Of a stretch of DNA of 47,236 bases, positions 26,759-34,734 are shown piece by piece. Within the stretch, counting starts at the first letter, position 1. Each line of letters starts with the position of its first letter. Both the position numbers and the translations under genes were made by a program. The notes beneath the pieces are model-generated. The model saw nothing but the letters and a program-made list of their open reading frames with translations. It ran no database searches and had not been told where the DNA came from. Source of the stretch: Bdellovibrionales bacterium (GTDB taxonomy: Bacteria > Bdellovibrionota > Bdellovibrionia > Bdellovibrionales > UBA1609); assembly GCA_023301025.1 (NCBI GenBank), contig JALZUR010000007.1:1-47236 (forward strand), given 5' to 3'.

Positions 26759-28286
26759 AGACTACTGAGAGAATAAACACACTTAAGAGTAGTGGTAAAG
26801 TCAGCAAAAAACCAAGTCTCTGATAGAAGGTTTTTTTAGGGTTTAGCAGGTAGGGCACCTGATAGGTTTTTGACCATTTTGTATAAACTGATGATGGCTC
26901 TATAATTTTAGAATTAGGTAAAAGTACAGTTGAAATTCCTGTGTTAGTTGCTCGAATAATAGGAAGCCTTGTCTCAATAGACCTAGCAAGTAGGCTGTAA
27001 AGATGCTGTTTTGGCTCTGACCATCTTCCGTACCATGAGTCATTTGTCAAATTGACTATAATTTGAGCGTCTTTTTCAGCAAGCCCTCTACTAAAAGCTG
27101 TGAAAAAAGACTCATAGCAGATCTGTACTCCAAGCTTTACCCCATCAATGTTTAAGACTTGTGGCCCAGGTCCTGGTTCAAAATTTCCAACCATAGGGAA
27201 GTATGTTCTCAGAAGTGGAAAAAAACTTTCAAAAGGCATGTACTCACCAAAGGCAAGAAGGTGAACTTTTTTAACTGGAGGGTAGGGGAAACTTCCATCA
27301 GCTGCAAAAAAAAGAGCCGAATTAGAGAGTCTTCTAGTTTTCTCGTTATAAGCATATATGCCACTAAGAAGTGGGACGTTGTTTTGTTTTAAAAAGCTTA
27401 AAGTTTCTCTTGTTCTGCTGTGATATTTAAATCCACTTCTATATATTTGTGGGTAAGCTGTTTCAGGCCATATCAAAAGTTGGCTTTTTGCAGTCAGCGC
27501 CTCAGTACTTAGGTCTAGATATGTGTTTATTATCTCACTTTTATAGTTTGCGCCAAAGCTTTTGAAAGCTTCATTAACATTGCCGATATTTGATTGAGCC
27601 AAAGTAGCGTAAAATGTTGAATCTGATTTTGGTTGAGCATAAAAAGAGTAAAAGTAACCAGCTAAATTAAAGAAAAATAAAAAGCTACAGCTTGCAATCA
27701 CTGGTTTATAGTTCGTATCTTTTATCAAACTTAAAAAAGAAAATAATAGAGAAGCATTTATAAAAACAGTTAGAGCATGAAGTCCTTGGGAGCCTATAAG
27801 GTCCATAAACTCATAGCCCTTTAGTCCCCCATAGATCCAATTGATGCCAAAATCCCAGGGAAAGAGCATAGGGCTTAAGATCCAAGTGATACTAAAAATG
27901 GAGGCTAGAGTAAGAAGAGGGTAGTTGCTCTTCGGTCTTAACCATTTTGCATAGATAAAGGCTAGAACAGGAAAGCTTGCATGAAAGAAAAGACAAAAAA
28001 TTAGAAGTAGAAGAATAGATATAAATTTTGGAAGTCCTGCAAAGTTTTGTAGTAAAGAGGACACCCAAAAAAAACCAATAAGTGAAGAGATAAAAAATGT
28101 GAGAGCAGTACACCAAAAAACTTTTTTGGGAGTTTCATTAAGCCAAACCCACATAAGGGGGCATAAACAAAAAAACAAGGCCCAAGGGGGGAAAGGAATA
28201 GTGCTTGTCCCGATTAAAATACCTGATAATATAGACAAGGATACCGGGGACATGGGGAATTGTATTAAACTTATAATAACACTCAT
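26745..28286 (-). CDS. lnt: Apolipoprotein N-acyltransferase
   Basis: Adds the third acyl chain to lipoproteins at the inner membrane. About 513 residues with several N-terminal membrane segments and a C-terminal nitrilase-fold domain. Likely catalytic triad: Glu in LLIWPETAYP, Lys in VKKVHLLAFGEYMPFE, Cys in LGVQICYESFF. The motif NLTNDSWYGRWSEPKQHL is typical. ATG 28286 is taken as start, since a frame from TTG 28322 would abut the divergent gene and lacks an SD. ATG 28253 is another option. It fits with the lipoproteins in this window. Confidence 0.91.
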   Translation of the reverse strand: MSVIISLIQFPMSPVSLSILSGILIGTSTIPFPPWALFFCLCPLMWVWLNETPKKVFWCTALTFFISSLIGFFWVSSLLQNFAGLPKFISILLLLIFCLFFHASFPVLAFIYAKWLRPKSNYPLLTLASIFSITWILSPMLFPWDFGINWIYGGLKGYEFMDLIGSQGLHALTVFINASLLFSFLSLIKDTNYKPVIASCSFLFFFNLAGYFYSFYAQPKSDSTFYATLAQSNIGNVNEAFKSFGANYKSEIINTYLDLSTEALTAKSQLLIWPETAYPQIYRSGFKYHSRTRETLSFLKQNNVPLLSGIYAYNEKTRRLSNSALFFAADGSFPYPPVKKVHLLAFGEYMPFESFFPLLRTYFPMVGNFEPGPGPQVLNIDGVKLGVQICYESFFTAFSRGLAEKDAQIIVNLTNDSWYGRWSEPKQHLYSLLARSIETRLPIIRATNTGISTVLLPNSKIIEPSSVYTKWSKTYQVPYLLNPKKTFYQRLGFLLTLPLLLSVFILSVVYGKK

Positions 28287-28322
28287 TACAGAACACTTTA
28301 CATTAAAAATATGTGAGGCCAA

Positions 28323-29099
28323 ATGAATAATTTAAGTAAAAAACCAAGCCATGGTTCAGAAGCTAAAATTCGTTTTAGGTGCCCTAACTGTTCTAAACTA
28401 TACACCTCAAATCCAGCAGAAATTTTTGTAGATAAGCCAGAGTTCAGATGCACCTCTTGTGAATCAAACTTCTACATTTCTTTTAACGATGCTTTAAAAA
28501 ACCACGAAGTTATTGGATATCTTTTGGATCAAAAGCAACTCGAGTCTGAAAAAATCCTTAGTACTAGTAGAAAGAATACTTCTAAAAAATTTGTAAGCAT
28601 GCAATCTGAAATGTCTGATAAAAATTTTGTAGCTAAAGTTGATTGGTCTGTTTTTGATTACAATGTTCAATTTGTCGAAGAGAATAAAAAAAATATTTCT
28701 TTAGAAGAGGCTTGGGCTTTTGTTCAAACAGCCTACAATAATAACTTGGCTCATAAAAAGTTTATTAAAATGGCTAAAAAGTTTAACAATATTGAGTTTG
28801 CTAAGCAGATGTACAGCCAAATTTTAAAAAGCAATCCCTTTGATGAGATCGCTAGATCTAAATTTAACCTTATAAGTATAGAAGAAGAAACAGAGAGGAT
28901 GCTATTAAAAGAAAACGATAAAACTCAGCTTAAATGGAGCATGTGGTCGTTTTTTACTATTGGGTTTGGTTTGTTGTTTCTTTTTTTAGGCCTAGTGGTT
29001 TTTCCTGAGTTTAAAAAAATTGCAGGTTTAGGTTTAGGCCTAGTTGTTTTTACTTTTGCTCTAAAGTCTCTTCTTCAGGATGATCGTCAAGACTATTAG
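28323..29099 (+). CDS. Zinc-ribbon protein with C-terminal membrane segments, unknown
   Basis: 258 residues. Residues 18-50 form an MJ0042-type zinc ribbon: Cys20-x2-Cys23 and Cys43-x2-Cys46, spaced by a short loop. A TPR-like helix pair is around 140-175 (KKFNNIEFAKQMYSQILKSN). Two membrane segments lie at about 203-225 and 229-245. The topology is likely a cytoplasmic zinc finger with a C-terminal anchor. No specific function is recognised. It is divergent from lnt and overlaps the 3' end of the S8 protease gene by 50 bases. Confidence 0.75.
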   Translation: MNNLSKKPSHGSEAKIRFRCPNCSKLYTSNPAEIFVDKPEFRCTSCESNFYISFNDALKNHEVIGYLLDQKQLESEKILSTSRKNTSKKFVSMQSEMSDKNFVAKVDWSVFDYNVQFVEENKKNISLEEAWAFVQTAYNNNLAHKKFIKMAKKFNNIEFAKQMYSQILKSNPFDEIARSKFNLISIEEETERMLLKENDKTQLKWSMWSFFTIGFGLLFLFLGLVVFPEFKKIAGLGLGLVVFTFALKSLLQDDRQDY

Positions 29100-30513
29100 G
29101 TTCTCTATTGTTGTTCAATTGACGACTTTTGCCATTCTTTTTACTTTTAATCTTATCAGCTAAGCTTGCAGAAAATCTGCTTACACTGTTTTTAGATTTT
29201 TTGGATTCATAGTTAAACTTTTCTGAACTGAACGTGTCTGATGAAAGGTTTTGAATATTTCCTGCAACAACGCCTGTTGCAGAGATGCCTTGATCTAAAA
29301 TACTTAAAGCTCTGTAAGAGTTTAATACTTTTCTATACCTTGTTTTTCCTTTAAGGGTTTTTGCAACATCACCTGTGTTTTTTATGTATTTGGCTACCTT
29401 TTGAGCAGTATAGTCACGGTTGTGAGCCATTAGTAGTGCTGCTACTCCTGTAACAAAGGCTGTTGCTTGGGAGGTTCCAGTCATTGTGCCATATTTTCCA
29501 TTGGGCATAGTGGAGTAGATATTTTTACCAGGGGCTGCAATATCTACAGTGATTTGTCCGTAGTTACTAGAAGATAGGATTTTAATCTTCGGATCTACAG
29601 CAGTTACCGAAATAATATTGTCTAATTCGTAATCTGCAGGATAATATCTCTTTTTATCAGAGTTTGACTTTTCATTTCCTGCTGCAGCTACAAACAAAAT
29701 ACCTTTGCTTTGAGCTTTTTTAATAGCTTCTTTTTCTTTTGTGCTAAAATCAGTTCCACCACCTGAGTAGTTTATTATATTAGCGCCATTTTCAATAGCA
29801 TAATGAATAGCTTTAACAGTGTTTTCTAAATTGTTATCCCCAAGACTTTTTGGGTCAAAGTACTTTAGGGGCATAAGGCTAACTTTAGGAGAAACTCCGC
29901 TGACACCTTTGCCATTTCCACCAACTGCGCCAATGATTCCAGATATGTGACTTCCATGTCCATGATTGTCATAAAGAGAGTTGTTGTTTCCTACAAAGTT
30001 CCATCCATTTACGTCATCAACGTAACCATTTTTGTCATCATCAATACCATTTCTAGCTTTATTTTTTCCATTTTTATCATAGCCTGATTCACCTTTGTTC
30101 ACCCAGACATTCTGAGATAGGTCTTCATGCTTAACATCAATTCCTGTATCAATGATTGCAACTACTATATCTTTACTGCCTTGAGAAATTTTCCAGGCTT
30201 TATTTGAAGCCGTAAGTTTAAGTCCCCATTTTTCTGGCATGTTGGGATCATTCATTAAAACACTTGTTTCTTTTAACTGTGTGTTTGTAGAGCTTATTTG
30301 TCCAAGTTCTAAGGATCTTGATCCTTTATCATTTATGTTTGATAGAGATAAAATATGATTTATATCTGTGTTTTTCACAGGTCCTAGATTTTCAGAATTG
30401 TAGCTTCTTGAATTTTGTTTAAAAACTTCTTTTTGTAAGAAGAGTACAAAAGCCACTAAAAAAAGTAAGATACAAGCATAGAAAAAACTATTTTTTTTAA
30501 GGTGATTGAGCAT
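29050..30513 (-). CDS. Subtilisin-like serine protease (S8), membrane-anchored
   Basis: 487 residues. An N-terminal hydrophobic segment (about 11-27) gives a signal or anchor. The S8 triad is complete: Asp122 (VVAIIDTGID), His186 (NHGHGSHISG), Ser348 (GTMTGTSQATAF), with the oxyanion Asn280 (AAAGN). Between Asp and His lie several Asp/Asn-rich stretches (NGIDDDKNGYVDDVNGW) that could bind calcium. A charged, low-complexity tail (about 455-487) follows the catalytic domain. It should act outside the cytoplasm. Lack of an SD makes the exact start uncertain. Confidence 0.9.
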   Translation of the reverse strand: MLNHLKKNSFFYACILLFLVAFVLFLQKEVFKQNSRSYNSENLGPVKNTDINHILSLSNINDKGSRSLELGQISSTNTQLKETSVLMNDPNMPEKWGLKLTASNKAWKISQGSKDIVVAIIDTGIDVKHEDLSQNVWVNKGESGYDKNGKNKARNGIDDDKNGYVDDVNGWNFVGNNNSLYDNHGHGSHISGIIGAVGGNGKGVSGVSPKVSLMPLKYFDPKSLGDNNLENTVKAIHYAIENGANIINYSGGGTDFSTKEKEAIKKAQSKGILFVAAAGNEKSNSDKKRYYPADYELDNIISVTAVDPKIKILSSSNYGQITVDIAAPGKNIYSTMPNGKYGTMTGTSQATAFVTGVAALLMAHNRDYTAQKVAKYIKNTGDVAKTLKGKTRYRKVLNSYRALSILDQGISATGVVAGNIQNLSSDTFSSEKFNYESKKSKNSVSRFSASLADKIKSKKNGKSRQLNNNREPNSLDDHPEEETLEQK

Positions 30514-30575
30514 AAATTAATATCGGCAAACTCGACCTTTGATCTTATATTAATTTTTGAGTGTTTTAAAATGAA

Positions 30576-32561
30576 TCAGTTAGAAATTTGGTTATAGATC
30601 TCCATATTTCTTAACACAAGCTTTACATACTTTCTGGTCTCTCTATAAGTGATTTCTTCTATCATTGTTAGTACATCATCATTTTTATAAAAGCGTTCTT
30701 TCCAAGATTTAACCTTGTTGATGTTAGCGTTGTAGGCGGCAATAGACAGAGAAAGTTTGTTATCAAGTTCTTTTAAATTGCTCTCTAAAAGCCAGGATCC
30801 GACAGAAATATTAAAGCTTGGATCATACATTTCAATGGGGCTTAAGTTTTCTTTTTTTAGATTTTGCTTTTCTGCTAAATAAGACAGTGCTCTTTTTTCT
30901 AAAACTTGCATAAGTCCGTAGGCATCGGCCCAACTTTTCGCATAAGGATTAAAATTGGATTCTTGTCGTATAATAGACCAGATTAAGACCTTTGGGATTT
31001 TAAATTCAAGAGCTTTTTTCTCTATGATATTTTCATACTTTGTAGAAAACAGATAACTTAAGTGAGATTTTGGGCTAATATTTTCTGCTTCTAAATCTAG
31101 TAAAAGATCAGCATACATACCATTAAGAGCTTTTAGTGTTTTCCATGTTAAGCTTTTTTTAAAAGGTTTGATCTTTTCTGTAGTAGATATGTAAGTTCTT
31201 GTGAGGTTTGGAAAATTGGATTTGGTAAGTAAAAAAAGTTCTTTTTCATGTTTGGTTTTTACAGAAAGTTTAGACGCTTGAGTCTTTTTAAGCTTTATTC
31301 CTTTACCCATAGCAAGAGGGCTCCACAAGTAGAAGCTTAAAGGGTGGTGCTTTTCAATAAGAGACTCATACTTTGCTTTTTCTTTTTCACTTTCAGTCCA
31401 CCTGCTCATCCAGAAATAGATTTTAGAACTGACGTCTTTTGCTTTAAGGTCATAGGTGTAGGCTTTTGCAGTCTCTAAGGCTTTTTCTTTTGATATCGAT
31501 TTTGATTCTAACCACAAAAGATTCCAAAGCCTATGAATGTATTCGCTCGACTTTTCGGGTGTGGCATCCATAGATTTTTTAAGCCATACTCTTGATTGTG
31601 AAAAGTCTTTTTTTTCATCGTAAATACGTCCTAAAATCCAGTAGTGCTCAGAGCATTCAGTATCAAACTTGCAGTGATAAGTTATTAAGACTTTTAGTCT
31701 TTTTAAAGCTTCATTTGTTGAGCGATAAGTCCAAATTCTTCTGATGTTTAAAAGGCCATGCTTTAAGTAGTCTCTTCGTTTCCATTTATTTTTTTTATTT
31801 TGTTTATATCTTTTATAAACAATGTCGGTGTAGTTTTGAGAGTATTTTAAAAAATTTTTATCTCTGCTGATATTTTTTTGTGTTGCTATTAAACTTTTAT
31901 GAACTTTGTTGCCGGAAGGGTACTTTTTTTTAAGTTTTATCAACATCTCCAAAGCTTTTTTATCTAAGCCTCTTCTTCTTAGATCTTTAACTAGCTTTAG
32001 TCTTGGGAGTTTAAGCTGGGCAGGGTCGTGTGATGGAAAGTTTGAGTGAAGCTGCTGTTTTTCGTTACTGATGTCTAAGCCAAGCTTTGTCCTAAAGTTT
32101 ATTTGATCAAGAAGACTTTTTTCTCTTAAATTTTTATTTTTAATGTAAGGGTAAAGCTGAGTTTTTAGGTTTAGCTCTTCTTCTATGTTTAATGGTTTTG
32201 AGTAGTTTTTTTTTGTGAGAGCCTCAAATATCCATTTTTTTTTAGGGTGTTTTTCTTTTAAAGCCTCTAAAGCTTTTAAAGGGTGACATAAAAACTGAGC
32301 ATAATCTGTAACTAGGTCTTTAAAAGAGCTTTTGTATTTTACAAATTCTTTTTCACAAACTGTGGGTTTTGATAAATCAGCACCTTCTCTCCAGGAATCA
32401 TCTTTTTCTTTAGATGAAGGCTGTCTTTTTGTAGGCTCTTCGTTTTGCTCAAGTTTTTCTGAAATTTTTATGGACATACCAGGTATGGTAGTTTGTGCAG
32501 AGGCATTACTAAAACATATGACCACTAAAATATAAAAAACTGTTTTTCCTAAAACATTCAC
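30576..32561 (-). CDS. Lytic murein transglycosylase (Slt70-like)
   Basis: About 661 residues. A signal peptide (ending near SNASAQ) leads to a long helical, TPR-like region typical of Slt70-type U-domains, and a C-terminal SLT domain: catalytic Glu in WSIIRQESNFNPYAKS, then DAYGLMQVLEKRA and the IAAYNANINKVKSW segment. It should cleave glycan strands of murein in the periplasm to 1,6-anhydro ends. GTG 32561 is favoured as start. A TTG at 32597 is in frame but has no SD. Confidence 0.88.
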   Translation of the reverse strand: MNVLGKTVFYILVVICFSNASAQTTIPGMSIKISEKLEQNEEPTKRQPSSKEKDDSWREGADLSKPTVCEKEFVKYKSSFKDLVTDYAQFLCHPLKALEALKEKHPKKKWIFEALTKKNYSKPLNIEEELNLKTQLYPYIKNKNLREKSLLDQINFRTKLGLDISNEKQQLHSNFPSHDPAQLKLPRLKLVKDLRRRGLDKKALEMLIKLKKKYPSGNKVHKSLIATQKNISRDKNFLKYSQNYTDIVYKRYKQNKKNKWKRRDYLKHGLLNIRRIWTYRSTNEALKRLKVLITYHCKFDTECSEHYWILGRIYDEKKDFSQSRVWLKKSMDATPEKSSEYIHRLWNLLWLESKSISKEKALETAKAYTYDLKAKDVSSKIYFWMSRWTESEKEKAKYESLIEKHHPLSFYLWSPLAMGKGIKLKKTQASKLSVKTKHEKELFLLTKSNFPNLTRTYISTTEKIKPFKKSLTWKTLKALNGMYADLLLDLEAENISPKSHLSYLFSTKYENIIEKKALEFKIPKVLIWSIIRQESNFNPYAKSWADAYGLMQVLEKRALSYLAEKQNLKKENLSPIEMYDPSFNISVGSWLLESNLKELDNKLSLSIAAYNANINKVKSWKERFYKNDDVLTMIEEITYRETRKYVKLVLRNMEIYNQISN

Positions 32562-32693
32562 ACTAAAATTACACCACTTGAATGTGGGTGAGGACAATAG
32601 CTATTTGTATTTTAAATTATAAGAGTTGTGATATTTAGTTTGTTTTAAAATTGTTTATTTATTAATCAATCTATAAGGTATTTTAATTAAACT

Positions 32694-33629
32694 TTAAGAT
32701 GTTTTTTTATTAAGGCCTGCAAGGGTTGAGCTGCCAATACCAATCAGGACAAGTAAAGCGCCAAAGTATCCTAAAATACTAAGAGGCTCATAAGGTATAA
32801 AGGGGCTTAAACCTGAACCAAATGTAATAATAATTAAAGTTAAAATGGGGTTTGCTGTAATAATAATAGAGACCTGTGATGCTGGGGCATATTTTAGAGC
32901 TTGTCCAAATGCACCGTAGGCCACTAAAGTGTTCAAGCCCAAAAAACCTAAAAAGAGCCACTGATTAATGCTAAAAGACTTCACTTGATCAAAGTTGATT
33001 CCAAAAGACAAAACTAAAGAACAGCAAAGAAAAACAACAAGGTTCAATTCAAAAGCCGAATATCCCTTTTTAGTAAAGTGCTTAATCACCAAACTGTAAA
33101 AGACCCAAGTAAGGGCAGCCCAAAAAAGCCATATGTTCGCTAAAATTAAGTTTTTTGATGAGCCAAGTTCCAGCTGATCCCAAAAAAAGCTTGAAAAACC
33201 TACCAAAGCTAAAAGAAGCCAAAGAGCTTGAACGCGTTTTAGGTTTTCTTTAAAAATTATAAAACCCGAGAGCATTAAAAATAAGGGTCCGAGTTGGATC
33301 ATGATTTGCGCATTTGAGGCGCTGGAATACTCAACGCCTTTCATAAAACCTAGATAGTTAAAAGCTAGTCCTAAGCTCCCAAGTATTAAAAAAAGAGGAG
33401 GTCTTTTTAAAAGTTTTAGATTTTTCTTAAAGTTTTTTTTATAGAGTAGAGCATTTATAGTTATTGCCATTGAAAAAGCAAAGATCATTCTAAACGCAAC
33501 AATGGTTTGAGAGTCTGCAAAATTTAGAGCATTTTTTAAAAGTATGGCAAGCACACTCCAGCAAATGGCAGTGGTCATAGCATAAAAAAGGCCCGTAATA
33601 TGAGCTTGATTTTTTTGAGGCTTAAGCAT
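32694..33629 (-). CDS. EamA/DMT-family transporter
   Basis: 311 residues with ten predicted membrane segments arranged as two EamA repeats (about 10-145 and 160-300). Features: AICWSVLAILLKNAL in helix one, EYSSASNAQIMIQLGPLFLML and the second-repeat equivalent LKYAPASQVSIIITANPILTL, both typical of the drug/metabolite transporter superfamily. Substrate cannot be told. The start at ATG 33629 has no strong SD. The gene lies between the Slt gene and a striking hairpin, after htpX. Confidence 0.88.
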   Translation of the reverse strand: MLKPQKNQAHITGLFYAMTTAICWSVLAILLKNALNFADSQTIVAFRMIFAFSMAITINALLYKKNFKKNLKLLKRPPLFLILGSLGLAFNYLGFMKGVEYSSASNAQIMIQLGPLFLMLSGFIIFKENLKRVQALWLLLALVGFSSFFWDQLELGSSKNLILANIWLFWAALTWVFYSLVIKHFTKKGYSAFELNLVVFLCCSLVLSFGINFDQVKSFSINQWLFLGFLGLNTLVAYGAFGQALKYAPASQVSIIITANPILTLIIITFGSGLSPFIPYEPLSILGYFGALLVLIGIGSSTLAGLNKKTS

Positions 33630-33652
33630 GAATAGCAGATAGGCTTTTTAAA

Positions 33653-33695
33653 GTGCTAATTCAAAACAATTGTTTAAAATTGTAAGAATTAGCAC
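33653..33695 (-). repeat. Long hairpin between htpX and the EamA transporter gene
   Basis: GTGCTAATTC (33653-33662) and GAATTAGCAC (33686-33695) are perfect arms; inside them ACAATT (33666-33671) pairs with AATTGT (33678-33683) across a 6-base loop. Together they make a 10+6-bp stem with a small bulge. It lies downstream of htpX and 24 bases upstream of the transporter start. On the minus strand a weak T/A tail follows, so it may terminate htpX or regulate the next gene. Confidence 0.6.
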
Positions 33696-33731
33696 CCACC
33701 TTTGATAAAGTCAGAAGTGGTGGTGTTTAGC

Positions 33732-34628
33732 TTAAAGTGATCTACTTTTTAAGGTTGAGATTCTTTGATCCAATGGGGGATGAGTAGACATAAGCTGAGC
33801 GAGGCTAGAATTCTTAAAAGATCCAGAAATTCTTAAAGCTGCAACTGATTTTGAACGCTGCTCAGCCTGTTCTCGAACCTCTTTTGGGGGGTAGACGTTT
33901 TTAAGTTTTTCTAGGGCGCGGATCATTTTGTCATTACCAACAAGACGTGCAGCTCCGTGATCGGCTCTGTACTCCCTTTTTCTAGAAAAAGAGCCTGTAA
34001 CCATCATGCCAAGCATACCTAAAGCCATAGCAAAAGCTTGATACAAAATCATACGGATAAAGAAGTTACCACGCTCTCCTTTAGATAAGGCTGAAGAGAC
34101 TAGGTCTGATAAAATGCGCGCGGCAAACATAACTAGAGTGTTGATGATTCCCTGAAGAATAACCATTGTAACCATGTCTCCATTTTTTATATGAGCCACT
34201 TCATGAGCCAAAACACCTTCGACTTCATCTTCATTCATAGCCATTAATAAACCTTCAGATACAGCAACCAAACTGTTTGATTTGGAAGGGCCTGTGGCAA
34301 ATGCGTTAACTTCACGACCCGGGTAAATTCCTACTTCTGGTGTTTTTGGTAGTTCTGCTTTTCTAGCAATATTTTTAACAGTTTCGAAGAGCCACTTTTG
34401 CTGAGAGTTGGCCGTGTTAGGGTCAATAATTTGAACCTTCATGGTCCATTTGGCCATTTTTTTTGAAAGTAGAAGAGAAATAAATGCACTTCCAAAACCA
34501 AAGATAGAGTACATAATTAAAAGACCAAGGTGTGATCCTCTAGGAATGGGTAAAAAACTTATAATTACACCAAAGGTTAAAACCAAAACCAAGTTTAAAC
34601 CTAAAAAGTAAACTATTCGACGTAGCAT
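33732..34628 (-). CDS. htpX: Membrane zinc protease HtpX
   Basis: 298 residues from ATG 34628, with SD GGAGG five bases upstream (an in-frame ATG at 34640 overlaps the SD). Two N-terminal membrane helices (about 4-26, 34-56), then the M48 zinc motif HEVAH with His142, Glu143, His146 and a third ligand Glu around 222 (EYRADHGAA), with two more helices between. HtpX degrades misfolded inner-membrane proteins. A likely promoter (34704-34733) precedes it, overlapping the end of clpA. Confidence 0.94.
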   Translation of the reverse strand: MLRRIVYFLGLNLVLVLTFGVIISFLPIPRGSHLGLLIMYSIFGFGSAFISLLLSKKMAKWTMKVQIIDPNTANSQQKWLFETVKNIARKAELPKTPEVGIYPGREVNAFATGPSKSNSLVAVSEGLLMAMNEDEVEGVLAHEVAHIKNGDMVTMVILQGIINTLVMFAARILSDLVSSALSKGERGNFFIRMILYQAFAMALGMLGMMVTGSFSRKREYRADHGAARLVGNDKMIRALEKLKNVYPPKEVREQAEQRSKSVAALRISGSFKNSSLAQLMSTHPPLDQRISTLKSRSL

Positions 34629-34703
34629 AGTGCCCTCCATAAAAATAATACTGTCCTTAAAGCAAAGACTTAAAATACTATAGTTTTAATTCAATATGAG
34701 ATC

Positions 34704-34733
34704 ATTATATAGGCTTGGCAAGGCGGGTGTAAG
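34704..34733 (-). promoter_or_regulatory. Sigma70-type promoter for htpX
   Basis: On the minus strand, -35 CTTACA (34728-34733) and a perfect -10 TATAAT (34704-34709) are spaced 18 bases, about 75 bases upstream of the htpX start. The -35 box ends just before the clpA stop. Confidence 0.5.
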
Positions 34734-34734
34734 A

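Noticed and set aside
28287-28322. Longer lnt from TTG 28322
   Set aside because: It has no SD and would abut the divergent gene's first codon. ATG 28286 is more plausible.
33653-33695. CIRCE (HrcA) operator
   Set aside because: The half-sites are in reversed order (GTGCTAA first, TTAGCAC second) and 23 bases apart instead of nine, so it does not fit the consensus.
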